Assembly (NCBI RefSeq): GCF_030908215.1
Contig: NZ_JAVFJK010000005.1
Location: 1 to 64,000 of the forward strand
Source: Sinomonas sp. ASV486
Lineage (GTDB): Bacteria; Actinomycetota; Actinomycetes; Actinomycetales; Micrococcaceae
Direction of reading: 5' to 3'
Length of the DNA stretch: 64,000 nt
Shown one piece after another: positions 25,921-34,502 of the stretch (position 1 is its first letter; each line of letters starts with the position of its first letter). Position numbers and translations under genes: made by a program. The notes beneath the pieces were generated by a model. It made no database searches. It worked only from the letters and a program-made list of their open reading frames with translations, and was not told the origin of the DNA.

Positions 25921-26901
25921 ATGGTAAAGCTGAGCCCGGCCGACGAGCCAGGCGCCGCAGTCGTGAACATTCCGAGCCGCTTCACGCTGCGCCAGCTCGG
26001 ATACCTCTTGACCGTTGCGGATGCGGGTACGATCAGCGCCGCGGCCCAGCGGCTCCACGTCACGCAGACGGCGGTCGGCGCCGCGCTGAGCGATCTGGAG
26101 CGTGCCCTCGGCGCGCAGCTGCTAGTGCGAAGGCGCGCGCACGGCGCCGTTCTGACCCCGGCGGGGGCCTATGTGTGCGACCGTGCCCGGGGCCTGCTCG
26201 CGGACGCCGTCGATCTGGAGCTGTCATCGCTCGACGCCGGTACGACTCTCCGCGGGCCCCTCGCCCTGGGCTGCTACTCGACGCTCGCGGTCACGCTCGT
26301 GCCGCCGATCCTCCAAGGGTTCGGCGACGCCTACCCGGAGGTCGGGCTCGACTTCGTGGCCGACCAGCAGGAACCGCTCGAGCGCCGGCTCCTCGGCGGG
26401 GAGCTCGACGCGGCGCTCCTCTACGACATGAACCTGCCCCTCGGACTCGAGACGACGACGATCCTCGAAGCCCGGGCGTACGCGCTCCTCGCAGCCGGAC
26501 ACCCGCTCGCAGGGGAACGGTCTGTGGCGCTCGAGGCGCTCGCAGACGAGCCACTCGTCTTCCTCGACCTCCACCCGAGCGGCGAGCACACCCTTTCGGT
26601 GTTCCGCGCCTCGGGCGTGACGCCGCGGATCCGCTATCGGACCACGGACTTCGAGCTCACGCGCTCCCTCGTGGGCCGCGGGCTCGGCTATGCCATCCTC
26701 GTGCAGCGGCCCGCACGCGAGGAGACGTACGAGGGGCTGCAAGTGGTCCCGGTCGAGATCACGCCGGCGCCAGCGCCCGTGCGCGTCGTGATGGCCTGGA
26801 ACGCGGCCGTGCGGCCCACCCGGCGCGCCCGTGCCCTGAGGGAATTCATCACGAAGGAACCGTTCGCCCGGATGGCGCCCCGGCCTGGCGGGGAAACTTA
26901 A
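25921..26901 (+). CDS. LysR-family transcriptional regulator (B)
   Basis: 326 residues from the ATG at 25921; AGAGGA lies seven bases upstream, and an ATG at 25891 is an alternative. Winged helix: FTLRQLGYLLTVADAGTISAAAQRL, VTQTAVGAALSDLERALG. The effector domain keeps the same landmarks as LysR-A (LALGCYSTLAVTLVPPILQGF, AALLYDMNLP, LVGRGLGYAILVQRP). It is divergent from the P450 operon by 87 bases and is its likely activator. The two LysR genes bracket the MFS-independent P450 cassette. Confidence 0.9.
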   Translation: MVKLSPADEPGAAVVNIPSRFTLRQLGYLLTVADAGTISAAAQRLHVTQTAVGAALSDLERALGAQLLVRRRAHGAVLTPAGAYVCDRARGLLADAVDLELSSLDAGTTLRGPLALGCYSTLAVTLVPPILQGFGDAYPEVGLDFVADQQEPLERRLLGGELDAALLYDMNLPLGLETTTILEARAYALLAAGHPLAGERSVALEALADEPLVFLDLHPSGEHTLSVFRASGVTPRIRYRTTDFELTRSLVGRGLGYAILVQRPAREETYEGLQVVPVEITPAPAPVRVVMAWNAAVRPTRRARALREFITKEPFARMAPRPGGET

Positions 26902-26932
26902 CGAGAGTTGTCATCCCGTTGTGAAAGATTCG

Positions 26933-26961
26933 TTGCGGATGTGGGACCCCCGTACTAGGGT
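26933..26961 (+). promoter_or_regulatory. Promoter of the DrrAB/NodIJ-like ABC operon
   Basis: TTGCGG (26933-26938), 17 bases, TAGGGT (26956-26961), 47 bases before the GTG at 27008. Confidence 0.5.
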
Positions 26962-27007
26962 GCAATCTGTGTCACACTCCGCTTCAGCACCTGCCAGGGG
27001 GCCAGCC

Positions 27008-27946
27008 GTGAATGAAGCAGCTCGCAGAACCGTCATTGCGGCAGAGGACCTCGTCAAGACTTATGGGGAGTCCAATGCCGTGGACGGCATCACCTTCGAC
27101 GTCCCGGCTGGCGAGTCCTTCGGCCTCCTCGGGCCCAATGGCGCGGGCAAGTCGACAACGATGCGGATGATCGGCGGCGTCACCCAGCGCACGTCCGGCC
27201 GCCTGACCATCATGGGCCTCGACCCCGAGGAGCAGGGCCCTGAGGTCCGGGCGCATCTCGGCGTGGTGCCCCAGCAGGACAACCTCGACGAGGAGCTCCG
27301 CGTCCGCGACAACCTCATCGTCTACGGCCGGTACTTCGGTCTGCCCATGAGCTACCTCAGGCAGCGTGCGGACGAGCTGCTTGCCTTCGCCCAGCTCGAG
27401 GACAAGGCCGGGGCCAAGGTCGATTCGCTCTCGGGCGGCATGAAGCGCCGCCTCACGATTGCCAGGTCGCTCGTCAACGACCCCAAGATACTGCTCCTCG
27501 ACGAGCCGACCACGGGGCTGGACCCGCAGGCGCGGCACGTGTTGTGGGACCGGCTGTTCCGCCTCAAGGAACAGGGGGTGACTCTGGTCCTCACGACCCA
27601 CTACATGGACGAGGCCGAGCAGCTGTGCGATCGGCTCATCGTGGTCGACAAGGGCCGGATCATGGCCGAGGGGTCTCCGTCCGCGCTCATCCGGCAGCAC
27701 TCGAGCCGGGAGGTGCTAGAGGTGCGGTTCGGCGCGGAGCGGAACGCCGCCGTCGTGGGCGAGCTCGACGGGGTCGGGCATCGCATCGAGGCCCTTCCGG
27801 ACCGCGTGCTGGTCTACACGGAGGACGGCGAGGCGTCCCTTGAGCAGATCCGCTCCCGCGGCCTGCATCCGATCACGTCCCTCGTCCGCCGGGCCTCGCT
27901 CGAGGACGTCTTCCTGCGTCTGACGGGACGGTCCCTCGTTGACTGA
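27008..27946 (+). CDS. ABC exporter ATPase (DrrA/NodI/CcmA type)
   Basis: 312 residues if the GTG at 27008 is the start; in-frame upstream starts exist, but the conserved part begins just after it. Walker A is GPNGAGKST, the Q-loop region is VVPQQDNLDEELRVRDNL, the signature is LSGGMKRRLTIARSLV, and Walker B is LLLDEPTTGLDP, followed by LTTHYMDEAEQLCDR. The C-terminal about 90 residues form the extra domain of DrrA/NodI proteins. It is followed by two ABC-2 permease genes. Such systems export drugs, polyketides or polysaccharide; no substrate gene adjoins. Confidence 0.92.
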   Translation: MNEAARRTVIAAEDLVKTYGESNAVDGITFDVPAGESFGLLGPNGAGKSTTMRMIGGVTQRTSGRLTIMGLDPEEQGPEVRAHLGVVPQQDNLDEELRVRDNLIVYGRYFGLPMSYLRQRADELLAFAQLEDKAGAKVDSLSGGMKRRLTIARSLVNDPKILLLDEPTTGLDPQARHVLWDRLFRLKEQGVTLVLTTHYMDEAEQLCDRLIVVDKGRIMAEGSPSALIRQHSSREVLEVRFGAERNAAVVGELDGVGHRIEALPDRVLVYTEDGEASLEQIRSRGLHPITSLVRRASLEDVFLRLTGRSLVD

Positions 27947-28817
27947 GACGTCGCGGCGGGCGAAACCTAGGAGGCTGTTGTCAGCGCACACCCCCGAGGT
28001 CTCCGCCGCGAAGGCTCGGCGCTGGGGCTCGTTCTACTTCGCCGAGCACATGCTCCGCAGCATGCGCGCCTACCTCGTCACGATCATCGTCACGAGCGTC
28101 GGCAATCCGCTCCTGTACCTCTTCTCGATGGGGGTGGGCCTCGCCTCGATCGTGGACCGCAGCTCCTCCGGGCAGGGCGCGGCGGCACACGGCGCGTTCG
28201 ACGGCGTGGGGTACCTCGCGTTCGCAGCCCCGGCATTGCTGGTGTCGAGCGCCGTGATGACGAGCGCGAACGAGATGATGTTCCCCGTTATGGACGGATT
28301 CAAGTGGCGCCGGATCTACTACGGGCCGCACGTCACGCCGCTCGTCCCGGGCCAGCTCGCCGCCGGCCACATCATGGCGGTAGGGGTGCGGTTGCTTATC
28401 CAGAGCCTTGTGTTCTTCTTCATCATGCTCCTGTTCGGCGCGGCCCCCGGGCCGTGGTCCTGGCTGCTCGTGCCTCTCGGGGTGCTCACGGGGATGGCGT
28501 TCGGGGCGCCGCTCATGGCGTACTCGGCCCACATCGAGAAGGAGAACTTCCAGTTCTCGATGATCCAGCGCTTCATCGTGATGCCGCTCTTCCTGTTCTC
28601 CGCGACGTTCTATCCACTGGGCACGATGCCGATCGGCATGCAGTGGATCGGCTGGATCTCGCCCCTGTGGCACGGGAACCAGCTCGGCCGGATCGTCTCC
28701 TACGGGCTTGCGGAACCGGGCTGGCTCGTCGTCGTGCATGTGCTCTACCTCGCGGTGCTGTGGGGTGTCGGCATCTGGTGGGCGCGGCGTAACTATACGA
28801 AGAGGATGGGCAAGTGA
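27939..28817 (+). CDS. ABC-2 type permease, first subunit
   Basis: Up to 292 residues with TTG at 27939 overlapping the ATPase stop. A TTG at 27978 follows AGGAGG by only three bases and is an alternative start. About six membrane helices: GNPLLYLFSMGVGLASIV, VGYLAFAAPALLVSSAVM, LLIQSLVFFFIMLLFG, and PLFLFSATFYPL with the signature region of ABC-2 permeases. MMFPVMDGFKWRRIYYG is the conserved first cytoplasmic loop. It pairs with the next gene to form a heterodimeric channel. Confidence 0.9.
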   Translation: MTETSRRAKPRRLLSAHTPEVSAAKARRWGSFYFAEHMLRSMRAYLVTIIVTSVGNPLLYLFSMGVGLASIVDRSSSGQGAAAHGAFDGVGYLAFAAPALLVSSAVMTSANEMMFPVMDGFKWRRIYYGPHVTPLVPGQLAAGHIMAVGVRLLIQSLVFFFIMLLFGAAPGPWSWLLVPLGVLTGMAFGAPLMAYSAHIEKENFQFSMIQRFIVMPLFLFSATFYPLGTMPIGMQWIGWISPLWHGNQLGRIVSYGLAEPGWLVVVHVLYLAVLWGVGIWWARRNYTKRMGK

Positions 28818-29644
28818 GCGTCCTGACCGACGACGACTACGCGATCGCCCCGAGCCGCCGCCCGTTCGGGGCCCTGTACTCCGGGAACACGCAGGCCGTC
28901 GTCGAGCGCGGATTCCGCGTTATCAAGAGCCAGAACTGGATCATCCTCGTCTCCGGGTTCTTCGAGCCGGTCTTCTACCTGCTGTCGATGGGGATTGGGC
29001 TCGGGAGCCTCGTGGGTGCGGTCGAGGGGCCCGGCGGGGCGCAGATCTCCTACGCGGCGTACATCGCGCCAGCGCTCCTCGCTGTGTCAGCGATGAACGG
29101 AGCCATCTACGACTCGACATGGAACGTGTTCTTCAAGATGCACTTCGGCAAGATCTACCAGGGCATGCTCTACACGTCCCTCGGCCCGCTCGACATCGCT
29201 ATGGGCGAGATCGTCATGGCGCTCTTCCGCGGGTTCCTCTATGCGCTCGGGTTCACGGGCGTGATGGCGCTCATGGGCCTCGTCACCACGCCGTGGGCGC
29301 TTCTGCTCGTGCCGGCATCGGTGATGGTCGCCTTCGGCTTCGCCTCGTTCGGCATGGCCGTGACGAGCTACATGAAGACGTTCCAGCAGATGGACATGAT
29401 CACGTTCTTCATGCTGCCGATGTTCCTGTTCTCGGCCACGTTCTACCCGCTCTCTGTGTATCCGCTCCCCGTGCAGTGGATTGTGCAGGCGTTCCCTCTG
29501 TGGCACGGCGTGGAACTCATGCGGCAGATCAGCATCGGTGTCTTCAGCCCGGCAACCTGGGTCCACCTGCTGTACTACGCGGCGATGATCCTCGTGGGTG
29601 TCTCCTTCACGACCCGACGATTGAGGTCCTTGTTCCTCCGCTGA
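28814..29644 (+). CDS. ABC-2 type permease, second subunit
   Basis: 276 residues, GTG start within the stop of the first subunit (GTGA). Same six-helix layout as its neighbour: EPVFYLLSMGIGLGSLV, YIAPALLAVSAMNGAIYD, STWNVFFKMHFGKIYQGML, FMLPMFLFSATFYPLSVYP. It is therefore a paralogue. Its stop lies 13 bases before the first unit of repeat element B. Confidence 0.9.
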   Translation: MSVLTDDDYAIAPSRRPFGALYSGNTQAVVERGFRVIKSQNWIILVSGFFEPVFYLLSMGIGLGSLVGAVEGPGGAQISYAAYIAPALLAVSAMNGAIYDSTWNVFFKMHFGKIYQGMLYTSLGPLDIAMGEIVMALFRGFLYALGFTGVMALMGLVTTPWALLLVPASVMVAFGFASFGMAVTSYMKTFQQMDMITFFMLPMFLFSATFYPLSVYPLPVQWIVQAFPLWHGVELMRQISIGVFSPATWVHLLYYAAMILVGVSFTTRRLRSLFLR

Positions 29645-29657
29645 CCGCCCATCCGCC

Positions 29658-29806
29658 GAGGTCACCCCGTGTGGCGCCGAGGTCACCCGGTGTGGCGTCG
29701 AGGTCACCCGGTGTGGACCACCCCGTGTGGCGCCGAGGTCACCCGGTGTGGCGTCGAGGTCACCCGGTGGCGCCGAGGCCGGTGTGGAGTCGAGGTCACG
29801 CCGTCT
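29658..29806. repeat. 21-bp repeat element B, left array
   Basis: Units starting GAGGTCACC or close at 29658, 29679, 29700, 29735, 29756, 29775 and 29792, plus a 5'-truncated unit around 29717. Whole units are 21 apart and shortened ones 17-19. The unit is the same as in element A. It begins directly past the stop of the ABC permease. Confidence 0.9.
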
Positions 29807-29914
29807 GACAGCCCGCAGGCCAGGTACGGTGGGCGTCGCCTGCCGATCAGGTCTACCCGTGTCTTCCGCTGCTCGCGATATCGGACGTAAAGACATTGAT
29901 GCGGGGAGCAGGGG
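29807..29914. other. Central segment of repeat element B
   Basis: About 110 bases with no unit, containing GATATCGG at 29877-29884, here next to the right array. In element A the same 8-mer adjoins the left array, so B looks inverted relative to A. No gene recognised. Confidence 0.6.
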
Positions 29915-30033
29915 GCGATCTCGCTCCCACACGGGGTGACTTCGTGCCCACACGGGGTGACTTCGCGGTCCGGAGGGGTGACTTCGTGCCCACACGGGGT
30001 GACCTCGGCGGTGCAGGGGGTGATCTGGGTGGG
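29915..30033. repeat. 21-bp repeat element B, right array (6 inverted units)
   Basis: Inverted units with GTGA/GCGA cores at 29915, 29936, 29957, 29978, 29999 and 30020, all exactly 21 apart, of the form CACACGGGGTGACTTC. It ends 38 bases before the next gene start, so here the inverted half is in a 5' region. Confidence 0.9.
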
Positions 30034-30057
30034 TGCGGGGGGCCGCCGTCGGTCTGG

Positions 30058-30063
30058 GACAAT
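30058..30063 (+). promoter_or_regulatory. -10 box for a possibly leaderless small membrane protein gene
   Basis: GACAAT ends seven bases before the ATG at 30071, the distance expected if transcription begins at the start codon. Confidence 0.4.
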
Positions 30064-30070
30064 GGAGGGC

Positions 30071-30607
30071 ATGCAGAGTCTCGGCCACCAGAACCCGTCC
30101 CAGCAGCCCGACGCCGCGCCGGGGTCTCGCCGAGGAGGCGGCTTCAGGGTCGGCGCGCTCGGCCTCTCGGTGCTCGTGCTCGCGTTTCTCGTGGCGGTGG
30201 TCTTCGCGGCCAACCAGAGCCAGGTGATCGGCTGGATCGTGGCCGTCATCTCGTTCGGCTGGCTCGTCTTCGCCGTGTTCGTGTTCACCACGGTGCGCAG
30301 CGCAGGCCGCAAGGCCCAGGAACGCTTCGAGCGCATGGCGGGGCAGTTCGGCGGCCGAGCGCCCTCGGTGTCGGGCACAGCGGCCAGTGAGGCCCGCTCG
30401 GTCGACGACGTCCGCGACCTCAAGCTCGACCACTCCTTCAAGATCATCCAAGTCCAGGAACGGGTGGTCCGAGACAACCTCGGCAAGGACGACGAGCAGG
30501 TGGCCCGAGCCCTCGAAACCATCCAGATCACCGCGGCCAACGCCCGTGACATGCTTCGCCCCGACGACTCCGCACCCGTCTCCGGGACGGTCATCGACGA
30601 GGGGTAG
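30071..30607 (+). CDS. Small membrane protein with two transmembrane helices
   Basis: 178 residues; ATG at 30071 (ATG 30062 is an in-frame alternative). Two adjoining hydrophobic segments (GALGLSVLVLAFLVAVVFA and VIGWIVAVISFGWLVFAVFV) near the N-terminus recall the LapA-domain layout. A cytoplasmic tail follows with a charged stretch (DDVRDLKLDHSFKIIQVQERVV). No enzyme motif was seen. It lies between repeat element B and exonuclease III, with nine bases to the latter, so the two may be co-transcribed. Confidence 0.7.
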   Translation: MQSLGHQNPSQQPDAAPGSRRGGGFRVGALGLSVLVLAFLVAVVFAANQSQVIGWIVAVISFGWLVFAVFVFTTVRSAGRKAQERFERMAGQFGGRAPSVSGTAASEARSVDDVRDLKLDHSFKIIQVQERVVRDNLGKDDEQVARALETIQITAANARDMLRPDDSAPVSGTVIDEG

Positions 30608-30616
30608 AGTGGCTAG

Positions 30617-31444
30617 GTGACTTCTCCCGAAGCGGCCCCCAAGGACGGGGCCCTGCGCATCGCGACTGTCAACGTCAACGGCCTGCGGGCCTCGTGGCGC
30701 AAGGGCATGCAGGAGTGGCTTGCGCCGCGCGGGGTCGACATTCTGTGCCTGCAGGAGGTCCGCGCCCCGGACGAGATCGTGCACGAGTACTTCGAGGGGT
30801 GGAGCGTGCTGCACGCCGAGGCCGACGCGAAGGGCCGTGCAGGGGTTGCGATCGCCTCGCGCCAAATACCCACGGCGACGCGCGTCGGTATCGGCGACGA
30901 TTACTTCGCCACGGCGGGCCGCTGGATCGAGGCGGATTTCGCGCTCGACGGCGGTCGGCAGCTCACCGTGGTCAGCGCCTATGTGCACTCCGGCGAGGCT
31001 GGGACCCCAAAGCAGGAGGACAAATACCGCTTCCTGGACGTCATGCTCAAGCGCCTACCGGAGCTCGCCGAGCACTCCGACTACGCGCTCGTCGTGGGCG
31101 ACCTGAACGTGGGCCACACCGAGCTCGACATCCGCAACTGGAAGGCCAACCAGAAGCGTGCCGGCTTCCTCCCCGAGGAGCGCGTCTACTTCGATCGGTT
31201 CTTCGGCAACGAGATCGGCTGGAAGGACGTCCACCGCGAACTCGCGGGCCCGATCGACGGACCGTACACGTGGTGGTCGCAGCGCGGCAAGGCATTCGAC
31301 AACGACGCCGGATGGCGCATCGACTACCAGATGGCGACGCCGGGCCTCGGCGCGGTGGCGCGCAACGCCGTCGTGGATCGGGCGACCGCCTGGGACACCC
31401 GATGGTCCGACCATGCCCCTCTCGTTATCGATTACAAGCTCTAG
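30617..31444 (+). CDS. xth: Exodeoxyribonuclease III (AP endonuclease)
   Basis: 275 residues, GTG start. Endonuclease/exonuclease/phosphatase fold: IATVNVNGLRASW, DILCLQEVRAP (metal-binding Glu), VVSAYVHSGEAG, VVGDLNVGHTELD (catalytic Asp and Asn), and the final WSDHAPLVIDY (active-site Asp-His). It repairs abasic sites and trims 3' ends. Its last six codons and stop are the first copy of a 20-bp tandem repeat that continues past the gene. Confidence 0.93.
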   Translation: MTSPEAAPKDGALRIATVNVNGLRASWRKGMQEWLAPRGVDILCLQEVRAPDEIVHEYFEGWSVLHAEADAKGRAGVAIASRQIPTATRVGIGDDYFATAGRWIEADFALDGGRQLTVVSAYVHSGEAGTPKQEDKYRFLDVMLKRLPELAEHSDYALVVGDLNVGHTELDIRNWKANQKRAGFLPEERVYFDRFFGNEIGWKDVHRELAGPIDGPYTWWSQRGKAFDNDAGWRIDYQMATPGLGAVARNAVVDRATAWDTRWSDHAPLVIDYKL

Positions 31445-31503
31445 ATATCGATGACAAGCTCCAGATATCGATGACAAGCTCCAGATGTCGACTACACGCT
31501 TTT
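31424..31503. repeat. Four tandem 20-bp copies starting inside the end of xth
   Basis: Copies at 31424-31443 (encoding VIDYKL and stop), 31444-31463, 31464-31483 and 31484-31503. Copies 2 and 3 are identical; 1 and 4 diverge by several bases. The repeats carry the core tATCGATgACAAGCT. Confidence 0.9.
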
Positions 31504-31523
31504 AGACCCGGAAGCACCTACCT

Positions 31524-32561
31524 ATGACCTCCACTGCCCCCACTTCCCGCCAGCGTCTCCTCTCGGGCATGCAGCCCTCGGGTGATTCGCTCCACCTCGG
31601 CAACTACCTCGGCGCGCTCGTCAACTGGGTCCGCCTCCAGGACGACTACGAGTGCTTCTACTTCATCCCGGACCTGCACGCCATCACGGTCCAGACCGAT
31701 CCCGCCGAGCTTAGGCATCGTACGCGCCTCACCGCGGCACAGTACATCGCCGGTGGGATCGACATCGAGAAGTCCGCCCTGTTCGTCCAGTCCCACGTGC
31801 CCGAGCACGCTGAACTCGCGTGGGTCCTCGCCTGCATCACGGGCTTCGGCGAGGCCGCCCGGATGACGCAGTTCAAGGACAAGTCGGCCCGCTACGGCCA
31901 GGACTCGACGAGCGCAGGCCTGTTCATGTATCCGATGCTCATGGCCGCGGACATCCTGCTCTACAAGCCCTATGGGGTTCCCGTGGGGGAGGACCAGCGC
32001 CAGCACCTCGAGCTCGCGCGCACGCTTGCGCACCGGTTCAACACCCGGTTCGGCGAGGCATTCACGGTCCCCGAGGCGCTCATCCCGCCATCGTCCGCGA
32101 AGATCTACGACCTCCAGAACCCGACGGCGAAGATGTCGAAGTCGGCTGAATCGCCCAACGGTCTCATCAACCTCCTCGACGATCCGAAGGCCACGGCCAA
32201 GAAGGTCAAGTCCGCGGTGACGGACACCGAGACGGTCGTACGGTTCGACCGTGAGACGAAGCCCGGCGTGTCGAACCTGCTCACGATCATGGCGACGATC
32301 ACCGGGCAGGACATGGACGAGCTCGTGGCCTCCTATGAGGGCAAGATGTACGGCCACCTCAAGGCGGACGTCGCTCAGACCGTCGTGGACGTGGTGGCGC
32401 CGATCAAGGCCCGCACCGAGGAGCTCCTCGAGGACCCCGCCGAGCTCGACCGCCTCCTCGCGCGGGGCGCCGCGAAGGCCCGCGAGATCGCATCGAAGAC
32501 CCTAGCGGACGTCTATGAGCGCGTCGGGTTCCTCCCGCCGGCGGCGGCGACCTTCGCCTGA
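31524..32561 (+). CDS. trpS: Tryptophanyl-tRNA synthetase
   Basis: 345 residues, class I synthetase. The HIGH-type motif is in [17 protein letters not shown], and KMSKS is at 203-207. TrpRS-specific segments are [27 protein letters not shown] and [15 protein letters not shown]. The usual length for bacterial TrpRS is about 330-340. It starts 20 bases after the last 20-bp tandem copy; no clear ribosome site other than GGAAG was seen. Confidence 0.97.
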   Translation: MTSTAPTSRQRLLSGMQPSGDSLHLGNYLGALVNWVRLQDDYECFYFIPDLHAITVQTDPAELRHRTRLTAAQYIAGGIDIEKSALFVQSHVPEHAELAWVLACITGFGEAARMTQFKDKSARYGQDSTSAGLFMYPMLMAADILLYKPYGVPVGEDQRQHLELARTLAHRFNTRFGEAFTVPEALIPPSSAKIYDLQNPTAKMSKSAESPNGLINLLDDPKATAKKVKSAVTDTETVVRFDRETKPGVSNLLTIMATITGQDMDELVASYEGKMYGHLKADVAQTVVDVVAPIKARTEELLEDPAELDRLLARGAAKAREIASKTLADVYERVGFLPPAAATFA

Positions 32562-32565
32562 GGCC

Positions 32566-33165
32566 ATGCCTGAGCTTCAGGACGGGAGAGAGGCGAGTCC
32601 GGAGGCGGCTGCGCCGTCGGGGAGCCCGCTTGTCGGCGTGATTCTCGAGTTTCCCGACCGGATCGCCGAGGACCTGCGGGGATGGCGCGAATCCTTCGGT
32701 GACAGCCTCGCCGACCTCATCCCCGCGCACATCACCCTCGTGACAACGACGGAGACCGACGACTGGGAGGCCACCGAGCGGCACGTGCGCGCCGTGGCGT
32801 CCCGTATGCACCCCTTCAGGGTGAGACTGCAGGGCACGGGGTCGTTCCGCCCGGTCTCCCCGGTCGTGTACGTCAACGTGGCCGAGGGCTTCGACGAGTG
32901 CGTGCGGCTCCACCGCGAATTGCAGAAGGGGCCGCTCGCACGCGCCCTCCAGTTCCCCTACCACCCGCACGTCACGGTGGCGCATGATCTCCAGCCAGAG
33001 CGGCTGGACGAGGCGCAGAATGCGCTGAAGTCCTACAGCGAGTCCTTCACTGTGGCTAGCATGGGCCTGTACGAGCACGATTCCGACGGGTTATGGCAGC
33101 TGAAGGAAGAGCTTGACTTTGGTACGCGACCGGAAGTTCCCCGCGAAGGGAAGCACGAAGGCTAG
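32566..33165 (+). CDS. 2H phosphoesterase / 2'-5' RNA ligase family protein
   Basis: 199 residues, ATG four bases after the trpS stop. Two HxT motifs, HITL at 55-58 and HVTV at 135-138, form the 2H catalytic site. The family includes RNA 2',3'-cyclic phosphodiesterases (ThpR). The mRNA carries a TTA leucine codon at 33091-33093, rare in this region. The 3' end overlaps the next gene by 53 bases. The substrate is unknown. Confidence 0.85.
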   Translation: MPELQDGREASPEAAAPSGSPLVGVILEFPDRIAEDLRGWRESFGDSLADLIPAHITLVTTTETDDWEATERHVRAVASRMHPFRVRLQGTGSFRPVSPVVYVNVAEGFDECVRLHRELQKGPLARALQFPYHPHVTVAHDLQPERLDEAQNALKSYSESFTVASMGLYEHDSDGLWQLKEELDFGTRPEVPREGKHEG

Positions 33166-34414
33166 GCGCGACGACGAACCGCCCCTGCCCACAGAACGGG
33201 CGCTGCTCAAGCTCGAGGTGATCCACAAGCGGCAGGCGCTCGGCCGGGCCCGCCGTGATGGAAGCCTGCCGAAGACCGCGCTGGCCGCACTCCTGTGGCT
33301 CGTGGCCAGGCTCAAGGCCTTCCGGCCCATGCGCGCGTGGACTCACTACGGTCTCCAGCACGGTCCGCTCATGAGTGCCGGCATCGGCTTCAATATGTTC
33401 TTCTCGATCTTCGGGCTTCTGGCCACGGGCTTCTCCTTGGCCGCGCTCGTCCTGGCCGGGAACCCTGATCTCGTCGACCAAGTGGTGCACAGCGTCGCGA
33501 AGGCCGCGCCCGGCCTCCTGAAGGTAGACGGCTCGGACGGGCTCGTCGACCCCAAGACCCTGCTGAACCCCACGGGTATCGGGGTCACGGCCGTCATCGC
33601 GATCCTCGTGACCCTGTTCTCCTCACTGGGCTGGATCACGAGCCTGCGGGACGGGCTGCGCGGCGTGGTGGGCGTCCCTCCGCTCAAGGGCAACCCCATC
33701 ATCGTCAAGGTCCGCGATATCGGAACGCTCCTGCTCCTAGGGGTCCTGCTCGTGCTGACCTCCGCAGTGAGTGTTGCGTTCACCTCGGCCGTGCACTTCC
33801 TCGCCGGCCTGCTGGGGATCGACGGTGCTTTCGTCGCTCCGGTCGGGTGGCTGATCGGCCTCCTCATTCCGCTCGTGCTCAATGTGCTCACGGCGCTCAT
33901 CCTCTTCCGGCTCGCGGGCGGCCTCAAGCTCAGCCGCCGCGCGCTCTTCGAGGGGACGCTCCTCGCGGGGATCGGGTCATCGGTGCTCCAGGCCTTCAGC
34001 ACGCAGCTCCTCGCGAGGGCCGGCGCGAACCCGCTCCTGGCACCTTTCGCGATCATCATCGGCCTGCTCATCTGGTTCAACCTCGTGAGTCAGGTGTATC
34101 TGGTCTCCGCGGCGTGGAGCGCGATCCGTGAGGCGGACCTCGCCGCCGCAACCCCGAAGCGCGTTGAATCCTTCGGATCGGCGCACCACGTGGCGCGTCC
34201 CTCGGCTGCGCTCACCCGTGCGAACGCCAGGTCCCAGACCCAGCACGAGTCGGCCCTGTACGGGTCCTCCCCGAACGCATCAGCCCCGGTGGCAGTGCCA
34301 GCCACGCACGACGGCGCGCGGTCGGCGCCGGGTGAGGGTCGCCGTCGAGCATCGGGTCCCTTCGCGTGGCTCGGCAGCCTGCGGCGTCGCAAGGACGAGG
34401 TCCCCACCGGCTGA
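33113..34414 (+). CDS. YihY/BrkB-family inner membrane protein
   Basis: 433 residues from the TTG at 33113, supported by AAGGAAGAG directly upstream. A basic N-terminal region of about 75 residues precedes the YihY core: AWTHYGLQHGPLMSAGIGFNMFFSIFGLLATGFSLA, then five further helices ending in LLIWFNLVSQVYLVSAAWSAIRE. A poorly conserved tail (about 90 residues) ends in RRRKDEV. The family was once called tRNA-processing ribonuclease BN, but that assignment was wrong; its role is unknown. It overlaps the 2H phosphoesterase gene. Confidence 0.88.
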   Translation: MTLVRDRKFPAKGSTKARRDDEPPLPTERALLKLEVIHKRQALGRARRDGSLPKTALAALLWLVARLKAFRPMRAWTHYGLQHGPLMSAGIGFNMFFSIFGLLATGFSLAALVLAGNPDLVDQVVHSVAKAAPGLLKVDGSDGLVDPKTLLNPTGIGVTAVIAILVTLFSSLGWITSLRDGLRGVVGVPPLKGNPIIVKVRDIGTLLLLGVLLVLTSAVSVAFTSAVHFLAGLLGIDGAFVAPVGWLIGLLIPLVLNVLTALILFRLAGGLKLSRRALFEGTLLAGIGSSVLQAFSTQLLARAGANPLLAPFAIIIGLLIWFNLVSQVYLVSAAWSAIREADLAAATPKRVESFGSAHHVARPSAALTRANARSQTQHESALYGSSPNASAPVAVPATHDGARSAPGEGRRRASGPFAWLGSLRRRKDEVPTG

Positions 34415-34442
34415 CGTGCCGCAGACCCCGCTCCGTTGGGGA

Positions 34443-34486
34443 CGCCGAAGGGGGCGCCGCTCGCATGAGCGGCGCCCCCTTCGGCG
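34443..34486. terminator. Bidirectional terminator between yihY-like and sdhB
   Basis: A perfect 20-bp stem (34443-34462 with 34467-34486) around a GCAT loop between convergent stops at 34414 and 34503. Confidence 0.9.
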
Positions 34487-34502
34487 CGTGGTCAGGACCG
34501 TA

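Noticed and set aside
26920-26945. Second Rex site (TTGTGAA near 26920)
   Set aside because: Only the left arm is present; the right half (TTCGTTG) does not match TTCACAA and the spacing is wrong.
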